Shown here piece after piece: positions 22,600-33,423 of a stretch of DNA of 64,000 nucleotides (position 1 is its first letter; each line of letters starts with the position of its first letter). The notes below the pieces were generated by a model, which searched no databases, was not told the origin of the DNA, and saw nothing but the letters and a program-made list of their open reading frames with translations. The DNA is taken from contig JAURWR010000069.1 in the NCBI GenBank assembly GCA_030654805.1, positions 1-64,000 on the forward strand. The letters are read 5' to 3'. The translations under genes and the position numbers were made by a program. Source of the DNA: Burkholderiaceae bacterium (GTDB taxonomy: Bacteria > Pseudomonadota > Gammaproteobacteria > Burkholderiales > Burkholderiaceae_C).

Positions 22600-22702
22600 C
22601 TCCCTCGCCCCTTTGGGGAGAGGGTGGGGGTGAGGGGCAGCAGAACACACACCGGCTCTTCGCAGGCCCTCACCCCTGCCCTCTCCCAAAGGGAGAGGGA
22701 GC
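22600..22702. repeat. REP/BIME-like pair of inverted palindromic units between pheA and tyrA
   Basis: ctccctcgcccctttggggagagggtgggggtgagggg and its imperfect reverse complement ccctcacccctgccctctcccaaagggagagggag; each arm is itself a hairpin. Confidence 0.85.
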
Positions 22703-22730
22703 AGATGCCAGAAACACGGAAGCCGACGTG

Positions 22731-23615
22731 ATGTTCAATCAACTCGGCGTGATCGGCTGTGGCCTGATGGGCGGATCGTTCGCGCTTGCGCTGCGCCGCG
22801 CGGGCTTGGTCAAGCGCGTCGTCGGATACAGCAAGTCGCCATCGACGACAGAGAAGGCCAGGCAGATGGGCGTGATCGACCAGGCCGCCGAGTCGGCGCT
22901 GCTGGCCGTGTCCGGGTCGGACATCGTGCTGATGGCGGTGCCGGTGGCGGCCAGCGAAGCGACGTTCCGCGCGATCCGCAACCTGATCGAGCCCGGCGTG
23001 CTGCTGATGGACGTCGGTTCGACCAAGCGTGATGTCGTCGATGCGGCGCGGCGGGTGCTGAAGGACCGGCTGCCGAACTTCGTGCCAGCGCATCCGATCG
23101 CCGGCAAGGAGGTCGCCGGCATCGAACACGCCGACGCGACGCTGTACCAGGGCCGCCAGGTCATCCTGACGCCGCTGCCGCAGACCCTGCCCGACCTGAT
23201 CCAGAAAGCGACCGACGCCTGGGCGGCGGTCGGCTCGCAGGTGCTGCGCATGACACCCGAGAACCACGACGCCGCCTTCGCCGCGATCAGCCACCTGCCG
23301 CACCTGCTGGCCTTCGCCTACTTCAACGGCGTGGCCGGGCAGCCGGCGGGGCGCGATTTCCTGTCGCTGGCCGGCCCGGGCTTCCGCGATTTCACGCGCA
23401 TCGCCGCGAGCGACCCGACGGTGTGGCGCGACATCCTGCTGGCCAACCGCGAGGAGCTGCTGAAGCAATCGAAACAGTTCCGGCAGGCCCTCGATGCGAT
23501 GGAGTACGTGATGACCAGCGGCAACGCCGACGCACTGGAAGAATTGATCCGCGCGGCATCGACTGCGCGTTCTGGCTGGGCGATGAACTCCGGCAAGAGC
23601 GGCCCACCGCGCTGA
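22731..23615 (+). CDS. tyrA: Prephenate dehydrogenase
   Basis: [61 protein letters not shown]. Confidence 0.92.
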   Translation: MFNQLGVIGCGLMGGSFALALRRAGLVKRVVGYSKSPSTTEKARQMGVIDQAAESALLAVSGSDIVLMAVPVAASEATFRAIRNLIEPGVLLMDVGSTKRDVVDAARRVLKDRLPNFVPAHPIAGKEVAGIEHADATLYQGRQVILTPLPQTLPDLIQKATDAWAAVGSQVLRMTPENHDAAFAAISHLPHLLAFAYFNGVAGQPAGRDFLSLAGPGFRDFTRIAASDPTVWRDILLANREELLKQSKQFRQALDAMEYVMTSGNADALEELIRAASTARSGWAMNSGKSGPPR

Positions 23616-23689
23616 CGCGCCATCCACGCTCGCGGACACGGCCCTGGCGCCGCGCTGCAAACTCAGACAGATCTTTCCCTCGCCCCACG

Positions 23690-25708
23690 ATGTACGCCAT
23701 TCCCTTCCTTGATATTCCCCCGCTGCTGCATGCCGGCGGCACCGTGCGCCTGCCTGGCTCGAAGAGCATCTCGAACCGCGTGCTGCTGCTCGCCGGGCTC
23801 AGCGAGGGCACGACGACGATCCACGATCTGCTCGATTCGGACGACACGCAGGTGATGCTGACGGCGCTGCGCACGCTGGGCTGCGGCATCGAATCCGTCG
23901 CTGGCAGCCTGCGCATCACCGGACTCGGCGGTCGGCTTCAGGGCAAGGAAGCCGCACTGTTTCTCGGCAACGCGGGCACCGCGATGCGCCCGCTGACCGC
24001 CGCGCTGGCGATGCTTGCCGCCACCCAGGGCGGTACGTTCGAGCTGAGCGGTGTGCCGAGGATGCACGAACGGCCGATCGCCGACTTGGTCGACGCGCTG
24101 CGCCCGCTGGGCTGCCGCATCGATTACCTGGGTCAGACGGGCTACCCGCCGCTGCGGTTGCTGCCGGGTTCCGGTGCGCTCGACCTGTCGGCCCCCATCC
24201 GCGTGCGTGGCGACGTGTCCAGCCAGTTTCTGACGGCGATGCTGCTGGCCTTGCCGCTGCTGACTGAGCATCAAGAGGCCGTCATCGACATCGACGGCGA
24301 GTTGATCTCGAAGCCCTACATCGAGATCACGCTGAACCTGCTGGCGCGCTTCGGCATTTCGGTGCAGCGCGACGGCTGGCAGCGCTTCGTCGTCCCGGCC
24401 GGCAGCCGCTACCGGTCACCGGGCAGCATCCATGTCGAGGGCGATGCCTCGTCGGCCTCGTACTTCATCGCGCTCGGCGCGATCGCCTCGACCGACTCCC
24501 CGTTGCGAATCGAGGGGGTCGGCACCGACTCGATCCAGGGTGACATCCGCTTCGTCGAAGCGGCGCAAGCGATGGGTGCGCAGGTCACCGGCGGCGCCGG
24601 CTGGATCGAGGTACGCCGAGGCCGCTGGCCGCTGGCCGCGATCGACCTCGACTGCAACCACATTCCCGACGCAGCGATGACGCTGGCGGTGATGGCGCTG
24701 TACGCCGATGGCCCCAGCCGCCTGACCAACATTGCCAGTTGGCGCGTCAAGGAGACCGACCGCATCGCGGCGATGGCGATCGAGTTGCGCAAGCTCGGCG
24801 CCACCGTGGTCGAAGGGCCGGATTTCATCGAGATCACCCCACCGCTGCGCTGGACACCGGCGGTGATCCACACCTACGACGACCATCGCGTGGCGATGTG
24901 CTTCTCACTGGCGGCCTACAACGCGCTGGCTGAGCCCACGCCGGCGAATCCCGTCGCCGTGCGGATCCTTGACCCGAAATGCGTCGGAAAGACCTTTCCC
25001 GACTACTTCGAAACGCTTTTCTCGGTGGCCGGCACCAAGCCGGAGTGGATCCCCGTGATCACTGTCGACGGACCGACCGCCTCGGGCAAGGGCACGGTCG
25101 CGAGCGCCCTGTCGGACCGACTGGGCTACCACGTCCTCGACTCGGGCGTTCTGTACCGGGCCACGGCCCTGGCGGCGATCCGCAGCGGCGTCCAGGCCGA
25201 CGATGCATCCGGGCTGGCCGCGCTGGCCGAGGCGCTCGACCTCGGTTTCGACTCCGGGAAGATCCGTCTGGGTGGTGCCGATGTCACCGCACTGCTGCGC
25301 GACGAAGAGGTCGGGGCGCTGGCCTCACGGATTTCTGCCCTGCCGGAGGTGCGCCAGGCGCTGCTCAGACTGCAGTTCTCGTTCCGGCGCCTGCCGGGGC
25401 TGGTGGCCGACGGCCGCGTCATGGGCACGGTTGTCTTTCCCGACGCCGATCTCAAGATCTACCTGACGGCCAGCGCCGAAGCACGCGCCCAGAGACGGCA
25501 GCAGCAGTTGGAGGCAGCAGGCGTTTCGACTACACTCGCGGGCTTGCTTGCAGGTTTGCGGGAGCGTGACGCGCGGGATCAAAACCGTGTCATCGCCCCT
25601 CTGAAACCAGCGGCAGATGCGGTGCTTCTGGACAACTCGGCGCTGACCATCGAATCGACGGTGGACGCGGTGAAAGACCTCTGGGAGCAACGCCGACCGT
25701 TCGCCTGA
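23690..25708 (+). CDS. aroA-cmk: Fused 3-phosphoshikimate 1-carboxyvinyltransferase (AroA) / cytidylate kinase (Cmk)
   Basis: N-term EPSPS motifs ([56 protein letters not shown]) continue in the same frame into Cmk ([73 protein letters not shown]). Confidence 0.95.
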   Translation: MYAIPFLDIPPLLHAGGTVRLPGSKSISNRVLLLAGLSEGTTTIHDLLDSDDTQVMLTALRTLGCGIESVAGSLRITGLGGRLQGKEAALFLGNAGTAMRPLTAALAMLAATQGGTFELSGVPRMHERPIADLVDALRPLGCRIDYLGQTGYPPLRLLPGSGALDLSAPIRVRGDVSSQFLTAMLLALPLLTEHQEAVIDIDGELISKPYIEITLNLLARFGISVQRDGWQRFVVPAGSRYRSPGSIHVEGDASSASYFIALGAIASTDSPLRIEGVGTDSIQGDIRFVEAAQAMGAQVTGGAGWIEVRRGRWPLAAIDLDCNHIPDAAMTLAVMALYADGPSRLTNIASWRVKETDRIAAMAIELRKLGATVVEGPDFIEITPPLRWTPAVIHTYDDHRVAMCFSLAAYNALAEPTPANPVAVRILDPKCVGKTFPDYFETLFSVAGTKPEWIPVITVDGPTASGKGTVASALSDRLGYHVLDSGVLYRATALAAIRSGVQADDASGLAALAEALDLGFDSGKIRLGGADVTALLRDEEVGALASRISALPEVRQALLRLQFSFRRLPGLVADGRVMGTVVFPDADLKIYLTASAEARAQRRQQQLEAAGVSTTLAGLLAGLRERDARDQNRVIAPLKPAADAVLLDNSALTIESTVDAVKDLWEQRRPFA

Positions 25709-25816
25709 CGGCGAACAACCCCGACCCAGCGCCTTCCCTCCGTGCCGTTCCAGGCACACCGAGGCACTGGATTCGACAACTCAACCCCGCAGCCCCGGCT
25801 GCACCGGAAACACCCC

Positions 25817-27538
25817 ATGTCACAACCCCAAACTGCCATCACCGAAGGCGGCGAATCGTTCGCCGACATGTTCAACGAATCGCTGACGCGCTCTGAGATG
25901 CGCATGGGCGAGGTCATCACTGCCGAAGTGGTGCGCGTCGAACACAGCTTCGTGGTGGTGAACGCAGGCCTCAAGTCCGAAGCCTACGTGCCGATCGAGG
26001 AATTCAAGAACGACCACGGCGAGCTCGAAGTCCAGGTCGGCGATTTCGTCTCGGTCGCGATCGACGCGGTCGAGAACGGCTACGGCGACACCATCCTGTC
26101 GCGCGACAAGGCCAAGCGCCTCGCGTCGTGGCTTTCCTTGGAAACCTCGCTGGAATCGGGCGAGTTCGTCACCGGCACGGTGAACGGCAAGGTCAAGGGT
26201 GGCCTGACGGTGCTGGTCAACGGCATCCGCGCCTTCCTGCCGGGCTCGCTGCTCGACACGCGTCCGGTCAAGGACATGAGCCCGTACGAGGGCAAGACGA
26301 TGGAGTTCAAGGTCATCAAGCTCGACCGCAAGCGCAACAACGTCGTGTTGTCGCGCCGCGCTGTGGTCGAAGCCTCGATGGGCGAGGAACGCGCCAAGCT
26401 GCTGGGCACGCTGGCCGAAGGCGCCATCGTGACCGGCGTGGTCAAGAACATCACCGAATACGGTGCGTTCGTCGACCTCGGCGGCATCGATGGCCTGCTG
26501 CACATCACCGACATGGCCTGGCGTCGCGTGCGTCACCCGAGCGAAGTGGTGCAGGTCGGCCAGGAACTGCAGGCCAAGATCCTCAAGTTCGACGCCGAGA
26601 AGAACCGTGTCTCGCTGGGCATCAAGCAGCTGGGCGACGATCCTTGGCACGGCGTGTCGCGCCGCTACCCGAACAGCACCCGCCTGTTCGGCAAGATCAC
26701 CAACATCGCCGACTACGGTGCGTTCGTCGAGATCGAGCCGGGCATCGAAGGCCTGGTGCACGTCTCGGAAATGGACTGGACCAACAAGAACGTGGCTCCC
26801 TCGAAGATCGTTGCCCTGGGCGACGAGGTCGAAGTCATGGTTCTGGAAATCGACGAAGACAAGCGCCGCATCAGCCTCGGCATGAAGCAGTGCAAGGCCA
26901 ACCCGTGGGAAGAGTTCTCGACCACCGTGCAGCGCGGCGACCGCGTCAAGGGCCCCGTCAAGTCGATCACCGACTTCGGCGTGTTCGTCGGCCTGGCTGC
27001 CGGCATCGACGGCTTGGTGCACCTGTCCGACCTGTCCTGGCACGAGCCGGGCGAAGCGGCCGTGCGCAACTTCAAGAAGGGCCAGGAAGTCGAAGCGATC
27101 GTGCTGGCGGTGGACGTCGAACGCGAGCGCATTTCGCTCGGCATCAAGCAACTCGACAGCGATCCGTTCACCACCTACACCTCGGTCAACGACCGCGGCA
27201 TGATCGTGACCGGCCAGGTCAAGACGGTCGATGCGCGTGGCGCTGAGGTGCAGTTGGCCGACGACGTGACGGCTTATCTGCGCGCTTCTGAAATCAGCCG
27301 CGACCGCGTCGAAGACGCACGCAACATGCTGAAGGAAGGCGACGAAGTCAACGCCCTGATCATCAACGTCGACCGCAAGACGCGCTCGATCCAGTTGTCG
27401 ATCAAGGCCAAGGACAACGCCGACAACCAGGAAGCCATGACGCGCCTGTCGCAGACCAGCGAGCGTGAGAACGCTGGAACGACGAGCCTGGGCGCCCTGC
27501 TGCGTGCCAAGCTCGACAACCAGGGCGGCAACCCCTGA
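25817..27538 (+). CDS. rpsA: 30S ribosomal protein S1
   Basis: [39 protein letters not shown]; multiple S1 repeats. Confidence 0.97.
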   Translation: MSQPQTAITEGGESFADMFNESLTRSEMRMGEVITAEVVRVEHSFVVVNAGLKSEAYVPIEEFKNDHGELEVQVGDFVSVAIDAVENGYGDTILSRDKAKRLASWLSLETSLESGEFVTGTVNGKVKGGLTVLVNGIRAFLPGSLLDTRPVKDMSPYEGKTMEFKVIKLDRKRNNVVLSRRAVVEASMGEERAKLLGTLAEGAIVTGVVKNITEYGAFVDLGGIDGLLHITDMAWRRVRHPSEVVQVGQELQAKILKFDAEKNRVSLGIKQLGDDPWHGVSRRYPNSTRLFGKITNIADYGAFVEIEPGIEGLVHVSEMDWTNKNVAPSKIVALGDEVEVMVLEIDEDKRRISLGMKQCKANPWEEFSTTVQRGDRVKGPVKSITDFGVFVGLAAGIDGLVHLSDLSWHEPGEAAVRNFKKGQEVEAIVLAVDVERERISLGIKQLDSDPFTTYTSVNDRGMIVTGQVKTVDARGAEVQLADDVTAYLRASEISRDRVEDARNMLKEGDEVNALIINVDRKTRSIQLSIKAKDNADNQEAMTRLSQTSERENAGTTSLGALLRAKLDNQGGNP

Positions 27539-27579
27539 GCCTGGGAGCGGCCGTCGCCATGGATGGAATGAAGGATGGC

Positions 27580-27930
27580 ATGACGCGCTCGGACCTGGTG
27601 AGCCGGCTGGCTGAACGTTTCAGTCAACTGACCCACCGGGACACCGAGTCGGCAGTCAAGATCGTTCTCGATGCGATGTCCGATGCGCTGGCGCGCGGAC
27701 ACCGCATCGAAATCCGTGGCTTCGGCAGCTTCTCGATCAATCGCCGCCCGCCCCGTGTGGGCCGCAACCCACGCTCCGGCGAGCAGGTGGTGGTCCCGGA
27801 AAAACTGGTGCCTCACTTCAAGCCCGGCAAGGCCTTGCGCGAGGCAGTGGACATGCACCTGCCCGCCGACGGATCCCCGCCGGCCGCACCAGGCGCGACC
27901 CGAACCGGACACGGCGGCGAAATCCGATAG
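27580..27930 (+). CDS. ihfB: Integration host factor subunit beta
   Basis: [75 protein letters not shown]; downstream of rpsA as usual. Confidence 0.95.
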   Translation: MTRSDLVSRLAERFSQLTHRDTESAVKIVLDAMSDALARGHRIEIRGFGSFSINRRPPRVGRNPRSGEQVVVPEKLVPHFKPGKALREAVDMHLPADGSPPAAPGATRTGHGGEIR

Positions 27931-28011
27931 GCTGGCGCCCGGAAGCCGCGATGTCGCGGTTTCGCCCGATGGGCCGATTCACGCCGTGGGCCCTGTTGTT
28001 GCGGAGACGTC

Positions 28012-28320
28012 ATGCGCGTGATCACCTGGGTTTTCAGAGTCTTCGTCTTCTTCGCACTGTTCGCGTTCGCGCTGAACAACAAGCAGGAGGCCGGTGTGAA
28101 CTGGTTCTTCGGCTACGAGTGGCGCGCGCCGATGGTGTTCATCGTGCTGGCTGCCTTCGGTGTGGGCTGCGCGTTTGGCGTGATCGCCATGGTGCCGGGT
28201 TGGTGGAAACATCGCCGCATCGCGAAGCGCATGCCTTCGCTGCCCGCTGACCGGGACGCGCAAAATCCGCTGGCGGCTGTGCCTCCGATCCCCGAGCACC
28301 CGCCTCGCGATGGACTTTGA
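28012..28320 (+). CDS. lapA: LapA family (DUF1049) membrane protein
   Basis: Two TM segments, FALNNKQEAGVNWFFGYEWRAPMVFIVLAAFGVGCAFG; upstream of lapB. Confidence 0.85.
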   Translation: MRVITWVFRVFVFFALFAFALNNKQEAGVNWFFGYEWRAPMVFIVLAAFGVGCAFGVIAMVPGWWKHRRIAKRMPSLPADRDAQNPLAAVPPIPEHPPRDGL

Positions 28321-29467
28321 CATTCAGTGGTTGCTGCTAGGCCTGCCCGTCGCGTTCGCGCTGGGCTGGCTGGCCTCGCGCTTCGACTTCCGCCAGCTCA
28401 AGCGCGAACAGCGCGATGCGCCGAAGGCCTATTTCAAGGGTCTGAACCTGCTGCTCAACGAGCAGCACGACAAGGCAATCGATGCCTTCATCGAGGCCGT
28501 CCAGCAAGACCCCGACACCAGCGACCTGCACTTCGCGCTGGGCAACCTGTTTCGCCGTCGCGGGGAGTACGAGCGCGCAGTGCGCGTGCATCAACACCTG
28601 CTGAACCGCGCCGATCTGCCACCAGCCGAGCGCGATCGGGCGCAGCACGGCCTGGCCCAGGACTTCATGCAGGCCGGCCTGTTCGACCGCGCCGAGACCG
28701 CGTGGCGCGCACTGGAAGGCACCGCCTACGACACCGATGCGCGCCTCGCGCTGCTGACGCTGCACGAGCGGTCGCGCGACTGGCGCTCCGCCGTCGACGA
28801 CGCGCAGAAGCTCGAACGCGGCAGCACCGGCTCGTACGCGTCGCGCATCGCGCACTACTGGTGCGAGCTCGCCCTCGAAGCCGACGCGAGACAGCAGCCG
28901 GGCGACGCCGACGACGCGCTGCGGCGCGCCCATGAAGCAGCGCCGCAGGCCGCGCGGCCGATGGTGATGGCCGGCCGCCGGCTGGCCCGGCAAGGGCGCC
29001 ATGCCGAAGCCATCGAGGTGTGGAACGAGCTGCTGGCGACCCATCCGGCCAGCTTCAATCTGGTTGCCGCGGACTACGCGACCAGCGCCATCGCCTGCGC
29101 AGCGCAGGACACCGCCCGGCTGAGGCTGCTGGCGCTGCACCAGAAGAAGCCGAGCATCGACCTGCTGAACGCGATCGGCGCGCTCGACACCGACCCGGCT
29201 TCGCGGCGCGATCGCATCCGCACCCAGCTGTCGCTGCTGCCCACGCTGTCGGCGGCGCAGGCGGTGCTGCGCGAGCACGAGGCGTCAGCGGCGCCGCTGC
29301 TGCCTGCCGACCTCCAGGCGGTCAACGAGGTCATCGGCCGGGCCGCCAAGGCCGGCCAGCGCTACCGTTGCGCGGCCTGCGGTTTCGAGGCGCAGCACCA
29401 CCACTGGCAATGCCCCGGCTGCCTGGGTTGGGACACCTACCCGCCACAGCGTCTCGAAGAGCTCTGA
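28310..29467 (+). CDS. lapB: LPS assembly protein LapB (YciM), TPR + rubredoxin-like Zn domain
   Basis: N-term TM anchor, TPRs (YFKGLNLLLNEQHDKAIDAFIEAVQQDPDTSDLHFALGNLFRRRGEYERA), C-term YRCAACGFEAQHHHWQCPGCLGWDTYPP. Confidence 0.95.
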   Translation: MDFDIQWLLLGLPVAFALGWLASRFDFRQLKREQRDAPKAYFKGLNLLLNEQHDKAIDAFIEAVQQDPDTSDLHFALGNLFRRRGEYERAVRVHQHLLNRADLPPAERDRAQHGLAQDFMQAGLFDRAETAWRALEGTAYDTDARLALLTLHERSRDWRSAVDDAQKLERGSTGSYASRIAHYWCELALEADARQQPGDADDALRRAHEAAPQAARPMVMAGRRLARQGRHAEAIEVWNELLATHPASFNLVAADYATSAIACAAQDTARLRLLALHQKKPSIDLLNAIGALDTDPASRRDRIRTQLSLLPTLSAAQAVLREHEASAAPLLPADLQAVNEVIGRAAKAGQRYRCAACGFEAQHHHWQCPGCLGWDTYPPQRLEEL

Positions 29468-29481
29468 CCGCACCGCGCCCG

Positions 29482-31272
29482 ATGGCCCGCCACGCGTCGA
29501 ACGACCTCTACCTGCGGCTGATCAGGCGCATCCGACCGCATTGGCGGACCTTCGCGCTCGGCATCCTCGCGATGGTCGGCTACGCCGCGACCGAGACCGC
29601 GCTGCCGGCACTGCTGAAGGAATTGCTCGACGGCAGCTTCGTCAACCGCGATCCGGCATCGATCCACGCGATGCCGGTGCTCATCGTGCTGCTGTTCCTC
29701 GCGCGCGGCCTGACCGATTTCGTGCATGTGGCGGCGCTCAACGCGGTGGCCAGCAAGGTGGTGCTCGAACTGCGCACCGACATGTTCGACAAGTTGCTGC
29801 ACCTGCCGGCCAGTCACTTCGACCGCGAGCCGAGCGCGGCGCTGATGTCGAAGTTGACCTACAACGCGCAGCAGGTCAGCCCGATCATCACGGTGTCGCT
29901 GATCACCATCGTCAAGGACAGCCTGATCGTCGTCGGCCTGCTCGGCTACATGCTGTACCTGAACTGGCAGCTGTCGCTGGCGTTCTTCACCGTGCTGCCG
30001 GTCATCGCCTGGGTGATCCGCTCGGTCAGCCGGCGCCTGCGCAGCCTGAGCCACGGGCAGCAGACGTCGATGGGGACCATGTCGCACGTGGTCGACGAGG
30101 TCATCGGCGGACACCGCGAGATCAAGATCTTCGCCGGCGAAGCCTACGAGTCGAAGCGCTTCCACCAGGTCGCCAACGCGCTGCGCCGCTACACGATGAA
30201 GGCGGTGACGACCTCGGCGGCCAACGGCCCGATCGTGCAGGCCATCGCGGTGCTGGCGCTGGCGGTGATCATCTATTACGCGTCGATCCAGTCGAGCCAG
30301 AACCAGCTCACGGTCGGTGGTTTCGTGTCGTTCTTCAGCGCGATGGCCTTGCTGCTGGCGCCGCTGAAGCGCTTGTCCAACGTCAACGAGGTGCTGCAGC
30401 GCGGTCTGGCGGCGGCCAGCAGCGTGTTCGAGGTCATCGACACGCCGAACGAGCCCGACGAAGGCGCCCGCACGCTGGGCCGATCGACCGGCCACCTGCA
30501 GTTCGAGGCGGCAGGCTTTCGCTATCCACAAGCCGAGCGCGATGCGCTGATCGACATCACGCTGGACATCCGACCCGGTGAGTCGGTGGCGCTGGTCGGC
30601 TCGTCGGGCAGCGGCAAGTCGACGCTGATGTCGACGATCCCGCGCTTCCATGCGCTGGACCGCGGGGCGATCCGCCTCGACGGCATCGACATCCGCGAAC
30701 TGACGCTGGCCGATCTGCGCGCCAACATCGCGCTGGTGACCCAGCACGTGGTTCTGTTCAACGACACGGTGGCCGCCAACATCGCCTACGGCCTGAAGAA
30801 CACGGCCTCCGAAGCCGACATCGTCGCGGCCGCCGAGGCCGCGCACGCGATGGACTTCATCCGCGAACTGCCCCAGGGCCTGGCGACGCCGATCGGCGAG
30901 AACGGTGCGCGCTTGTCCGGCGGACAGCGTCAGCGCATCTCGATCGCCCGCGCGCTGCTGAAGGACGCGCCGATCCTGCTGCTCGACGAGGCCACCTCGG
31001 CGCTCGACACCGAATCGGAGCGCCTGGTGCAGGTCGCCATCGACAACCTGAAGCGCGGCCGCACCACGCTGACGATCGCGCACCGGTTGTCGACGATCGC
31101 GAACGCCGACCGCGTGGTGGTGATGGACCAAGGCCGCATCGCCGAGGTCGGCACGCACGCCGAGTTGCTGGCACAGGGCGGCATCTACTGCCGGCTGCAT
31201 CGCATGCAGTTCGGCACCGCCGAGACCTCGGCAACGCCGTCGGCGCCGACCGTCGCCGATGTGCTGAGCTGA
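29482..31272 (+). CDS. msbA: Lipid A export ATP-binding/permease protein MsbA
   Basis: ABC exporter: VALVGSSGSGKSTLMSTIPRF, LSGGQRQRISIARALLKDAPILLLDEATSALDTESE; genomic context next to lapB. Confidence 0.9.
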   Translation: MARHASNDLYLRLIRRIRPHWRTFALGILAMVGYAATETALPALLKELLDGSFVNRDPASIHAMPVLIVLLFLARGLTDFVHVAALNAVASKVVLELRTDMFDKLLHLPASHFDREPSAALMSKLTYNAQQVSPIITVSLITIVKDSLIVVGLLGYMLYLNWQLSLAFFTVLPVIAWVIRSVSRRLRSLSHGQQTSMGTMSHVVDEVIGGHREIKIFAGEAYESKRFHQVANALRRYTMKAVTTSAANGPIVQAIAVLALAVIIYYASIQSSQNQLTVGGFVSFFSAMALLLAPLKRLSNVNEVLQRGLAAASSVFEVIDTPNEPDEGARTLGRSTGHLQFEAAGFRYPQAERDALIDITLDIRPGESVALVGSSGSGKSTLMSTIPRFHALDRGAIRLDGIDIRELTLADLRANIALVTQHVVLFNDTVAANIAYGLKNTASEADIVAAAEAAHAMDFIRELPQGLATPIGENGARLSGGQRQRISIARALLKDAPILLLDEATSALDTESERLVQVAIDNLKRGRTTLTIAHRLSTIANADRVVVMDQGRIAEVGTHAELLAQGGIYCRLHRMQFGTAETSATPSAPTVADVLS

Positions 31273-31303
31273 TGGCGGCAGCGCCCCTCCCTCACCCGGT
31301 GGC

Positions 31304-32401
31304 ATGACCGAGCCTTCCAGCGAACGACCGCGCATCCTGATCGTCCGGCTCAGCGCCATCGGCGACGTGGTGATGGCCAGCGGCCTGATCCCGGCCCTGC
31401 GCGCCCGCTGGCCGCAGGCGCATCTGGCCTGGCTGGTCGAGCCGGCGGCCGCGCCGCTGCTGACGCACAACCCGCGGCTCGACGAGCTGATCGTCTGGCC
31501 GCGCGGCGAATGGCGGCAGCTGTGGCGCATGCATCGCTACGCGACGCTGCTGATGCGTTTTCGTGAATTTCGCAGCCGCCTGCGCGCCGGCCGCTTCGAT
31601 ATCGCACTCGACACGCAGGGCCTGCTGAAGAGCGGCCTCTGGGGCTGGCTCAGCGGCGCACCCCGGCGCATCAGCCTGATCGGTCGTGAGGGCAGCCAGC
31701 ACCTGGCGACCGAGCGGGTCCGGCGACCCGACGAGACCGGCGTGCCGCGGCGCCTGGGTTCCGAGTACCGCGTGCTGGCCCGCCATCTCGGTGCGGCGGA
31801 CGACGCGTTCCAGCCCGACCTCGCGATCGGTGCGGCAGCGCGCGAGGTGGCCCGCGCGGCGCTTCGCGCGGGGTCGGCAGGCCTCACCACCAGCGGCCGG
31901 TATGCGGTGCTGTGCCCGTTCACCACCCGCCCGCAGAAGCACTGGTTCGAGGACCGCTGGATCGCACTGGCCAGGCGCTGCCGCGACGGCGGGCTGGTGC
32001 CGGTGCTGCTCGGCGGACCGGGCGACCGCAACGCCGCAGCCCGCATCGCCGCCGGCGTTCCCGGACTCGTCAACCTGACCGGCGCGCTGAAGCTCGACGA
32101 GAGCGTGGCGGTCGTCGCCGAAGCGGCGCTGCTGGTCGGCGTCGACACCGGCCTCACCCACATGGGCAGCGCGCTGAACGTGCCGACGGTCGCGCTGTTC
32201 GGCTCGACCTGCCCGTACCTCGACCCGGGTGCGCCGCGCAGCAGCGTGCTGTACGAGCAGCTCGCGTGCTCGCCGTGCCGCCGCAACCCGACCTGCGGTG
32301 GCCGCTACGACTGCATGCGCGCGCTCGACGTCGATCGGGTCCACGCCGAAGCGCTGCGGGTGATGGCGCTGCCGGCGCCGCGGGCGGAGGGCGCACGGTG
32401 A
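31304..32401 (+). CDS. Glycosyltransferase family 9 (heptosyltransferase-like)
   Basis: ILIVRLSAIGDVVMASGLIPALRARWPQAHLAWLVEP; LLVGVDTGLTHMGSALNVPTVALFGST. Confidence 0.9.
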   Translation: MTEPSSERPRILIVRLSAIGDVVMASGLIPALRARWPQAHLAWLVEPAAAPLLTHNPRLDELIVWPRGEWRQLWRMHRYATLLMRFREFRSRLRAGRFDIALDTQGLLKSGLWGWLSGAPRRISLIGREGSQHLATERVRRPDETGVPRRLGSEYRVLARHLGAADDAFQPDLAIGAAAREVARAALRAGSAGLTTSGRYAVLCPFTTRPQKHWFEDRWIALARRCRDGGLVPVLLGGPGDRNAAARIAAGVPGLVNLTGALKLDESVAVVAEAALLVGVDTGLTHMGSALNVPTVALFGSTCPYLDPGAPRSSVLYEQLACSPCRRNPTCGGRYDCMRALDVDRVHAEALRVMALPAPRAEGAR

Positions 32402-33423
32402 GCACCGTGGCGGTGTACTTCGTCGCGTCGCCGCTGCAGTTGCTGGCTGCGCAGCAGATCACGCGCACGCACGAGGCCGGGTCGCGGCAGGTGCTGGTCT
32501 GGTACCAGCCGGGTGTCGGCACCTGCGTCCGCGCGTCCGACTGGGATGCCAGCAGCTACATGCCGTGGCCGCGCTGGAAACCGCTGCCGGGCTGGTTCGG
32601 CCGCCACCGCCGGTTGCTCGCCAACATCGATCTGGTCGCCGGACTGATCGGCCGCTGCGACACGCTGCACCTGCACAGCGCGGTGTTCGACACCGAGGCG
32701 ATCAACTACTTCCTGCGCGCGCTGCCGACGCGCTGCGGTGCGCGCGAGGTGCGCGGGCGCATCCTGCCCGACGGGCTGATCAGCATCCGGCGCTACCCGC
32801 TGTCGCTGATCCGCCGCTGGACGCCCTGGTTTCGCAAGCTGCGCCGACTGGTGTCGCCGGAGCTGAACTACTGGCTGTTCACCGGCGACCGCATCGGCTC
32901 CGATGCAACGTTCTGCGACCGCATCTACGTGCTGTCCGACTGGCCGCATGAGTACGACCCCGCCAAGGTCGTGGTGCTGGCGCCGCTGTCGCAGCGAGCA
33001 ACCGGCGATGCGGGCACCGCCCTTCCCTCGCGCGCGCTCGTCATCGGACAGCCGCTGGTCGGTGCGGGTCTGATGAGCGCAGCAGATCGCGATGCGGTCG
33101 CGCGGCAGATCGAGCAGTGGTTGACCTCCAGGGGTATCGAGCACGTCGACTACAAGCGCCATCCGAAGGATCCGCAGAGCGAGCTGTGCCAGCCGGGATA
33201 CCACGTGCTCGATCTCGACGAGCCGCTGGAGATCTGGCTCGGCCACACGCGCTACCAGGCCGTGGTCGGCGTGCGCTCGACCGCGCTGTTGTTCGCCCGT
33301 CAGCTGTGCGAACCACAGACCGAGGTCGTCGCCTTCGGCTGGGAGCGCACCCGCTTCAAATCGGTACAGGAACTCGCCGACATGCGCGCGGTGTTCGATC
33401 GCGTCGGCGTGCTGCAGGCATGA
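32398..33423 (+). CDS. Uncharacterised glycosyltransferase-like protein (possible GT52/polysialyltransferase-type)
   Basis: GTG start overlapping GT9 stop. TVAVYFVASPLQLLAAQQ at the N-terminus and LVIGQPLVGAGLMS...HVDYKRHPKDPQSELC...VVGVRSTALLFAR near the C-terminus resemble that fold; flanked by GT9 and an O-antigen ligase-like gene. Confidence 0.55.
   Translation: MSTVAVYFVASPLQLLAAQQITRTHEAGSRQVLVWYQPGVGTCVRASDWDASSYMPWPRWKPLPGWFGRHRRLLANIDLVAGLIGRCDTLHLHSAVFDTEAINYFLRALPTRCGAREVRGRILPDGLISIRRYPLSLIRRWTPWFRKLRRLVSPELNYWLFTGDRIGSDATFCDRIYVLSDWPHEYDPAKVVVLAPLSQRATGDAGTALPSRALVIGQPLVGAGLMSAADRDAVARQIEQWLTSRGIEHVDYKRHPKDPQSELCQPGYHVLDLDEPLEIWLGHTRYQAVVGVRSTALLFARQLCEPQTEVVAFGWERTRFKSVQELADMRAVFDRVGVLQA

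Noticed and set aside
22440-23660. 406-aa minus-strand ORF containing LSLWERAGVRA...LTPTLSPKGRG
   Set aside because: Spurious translation through the REP-like palindromes and antisense tyrA; not a protein.
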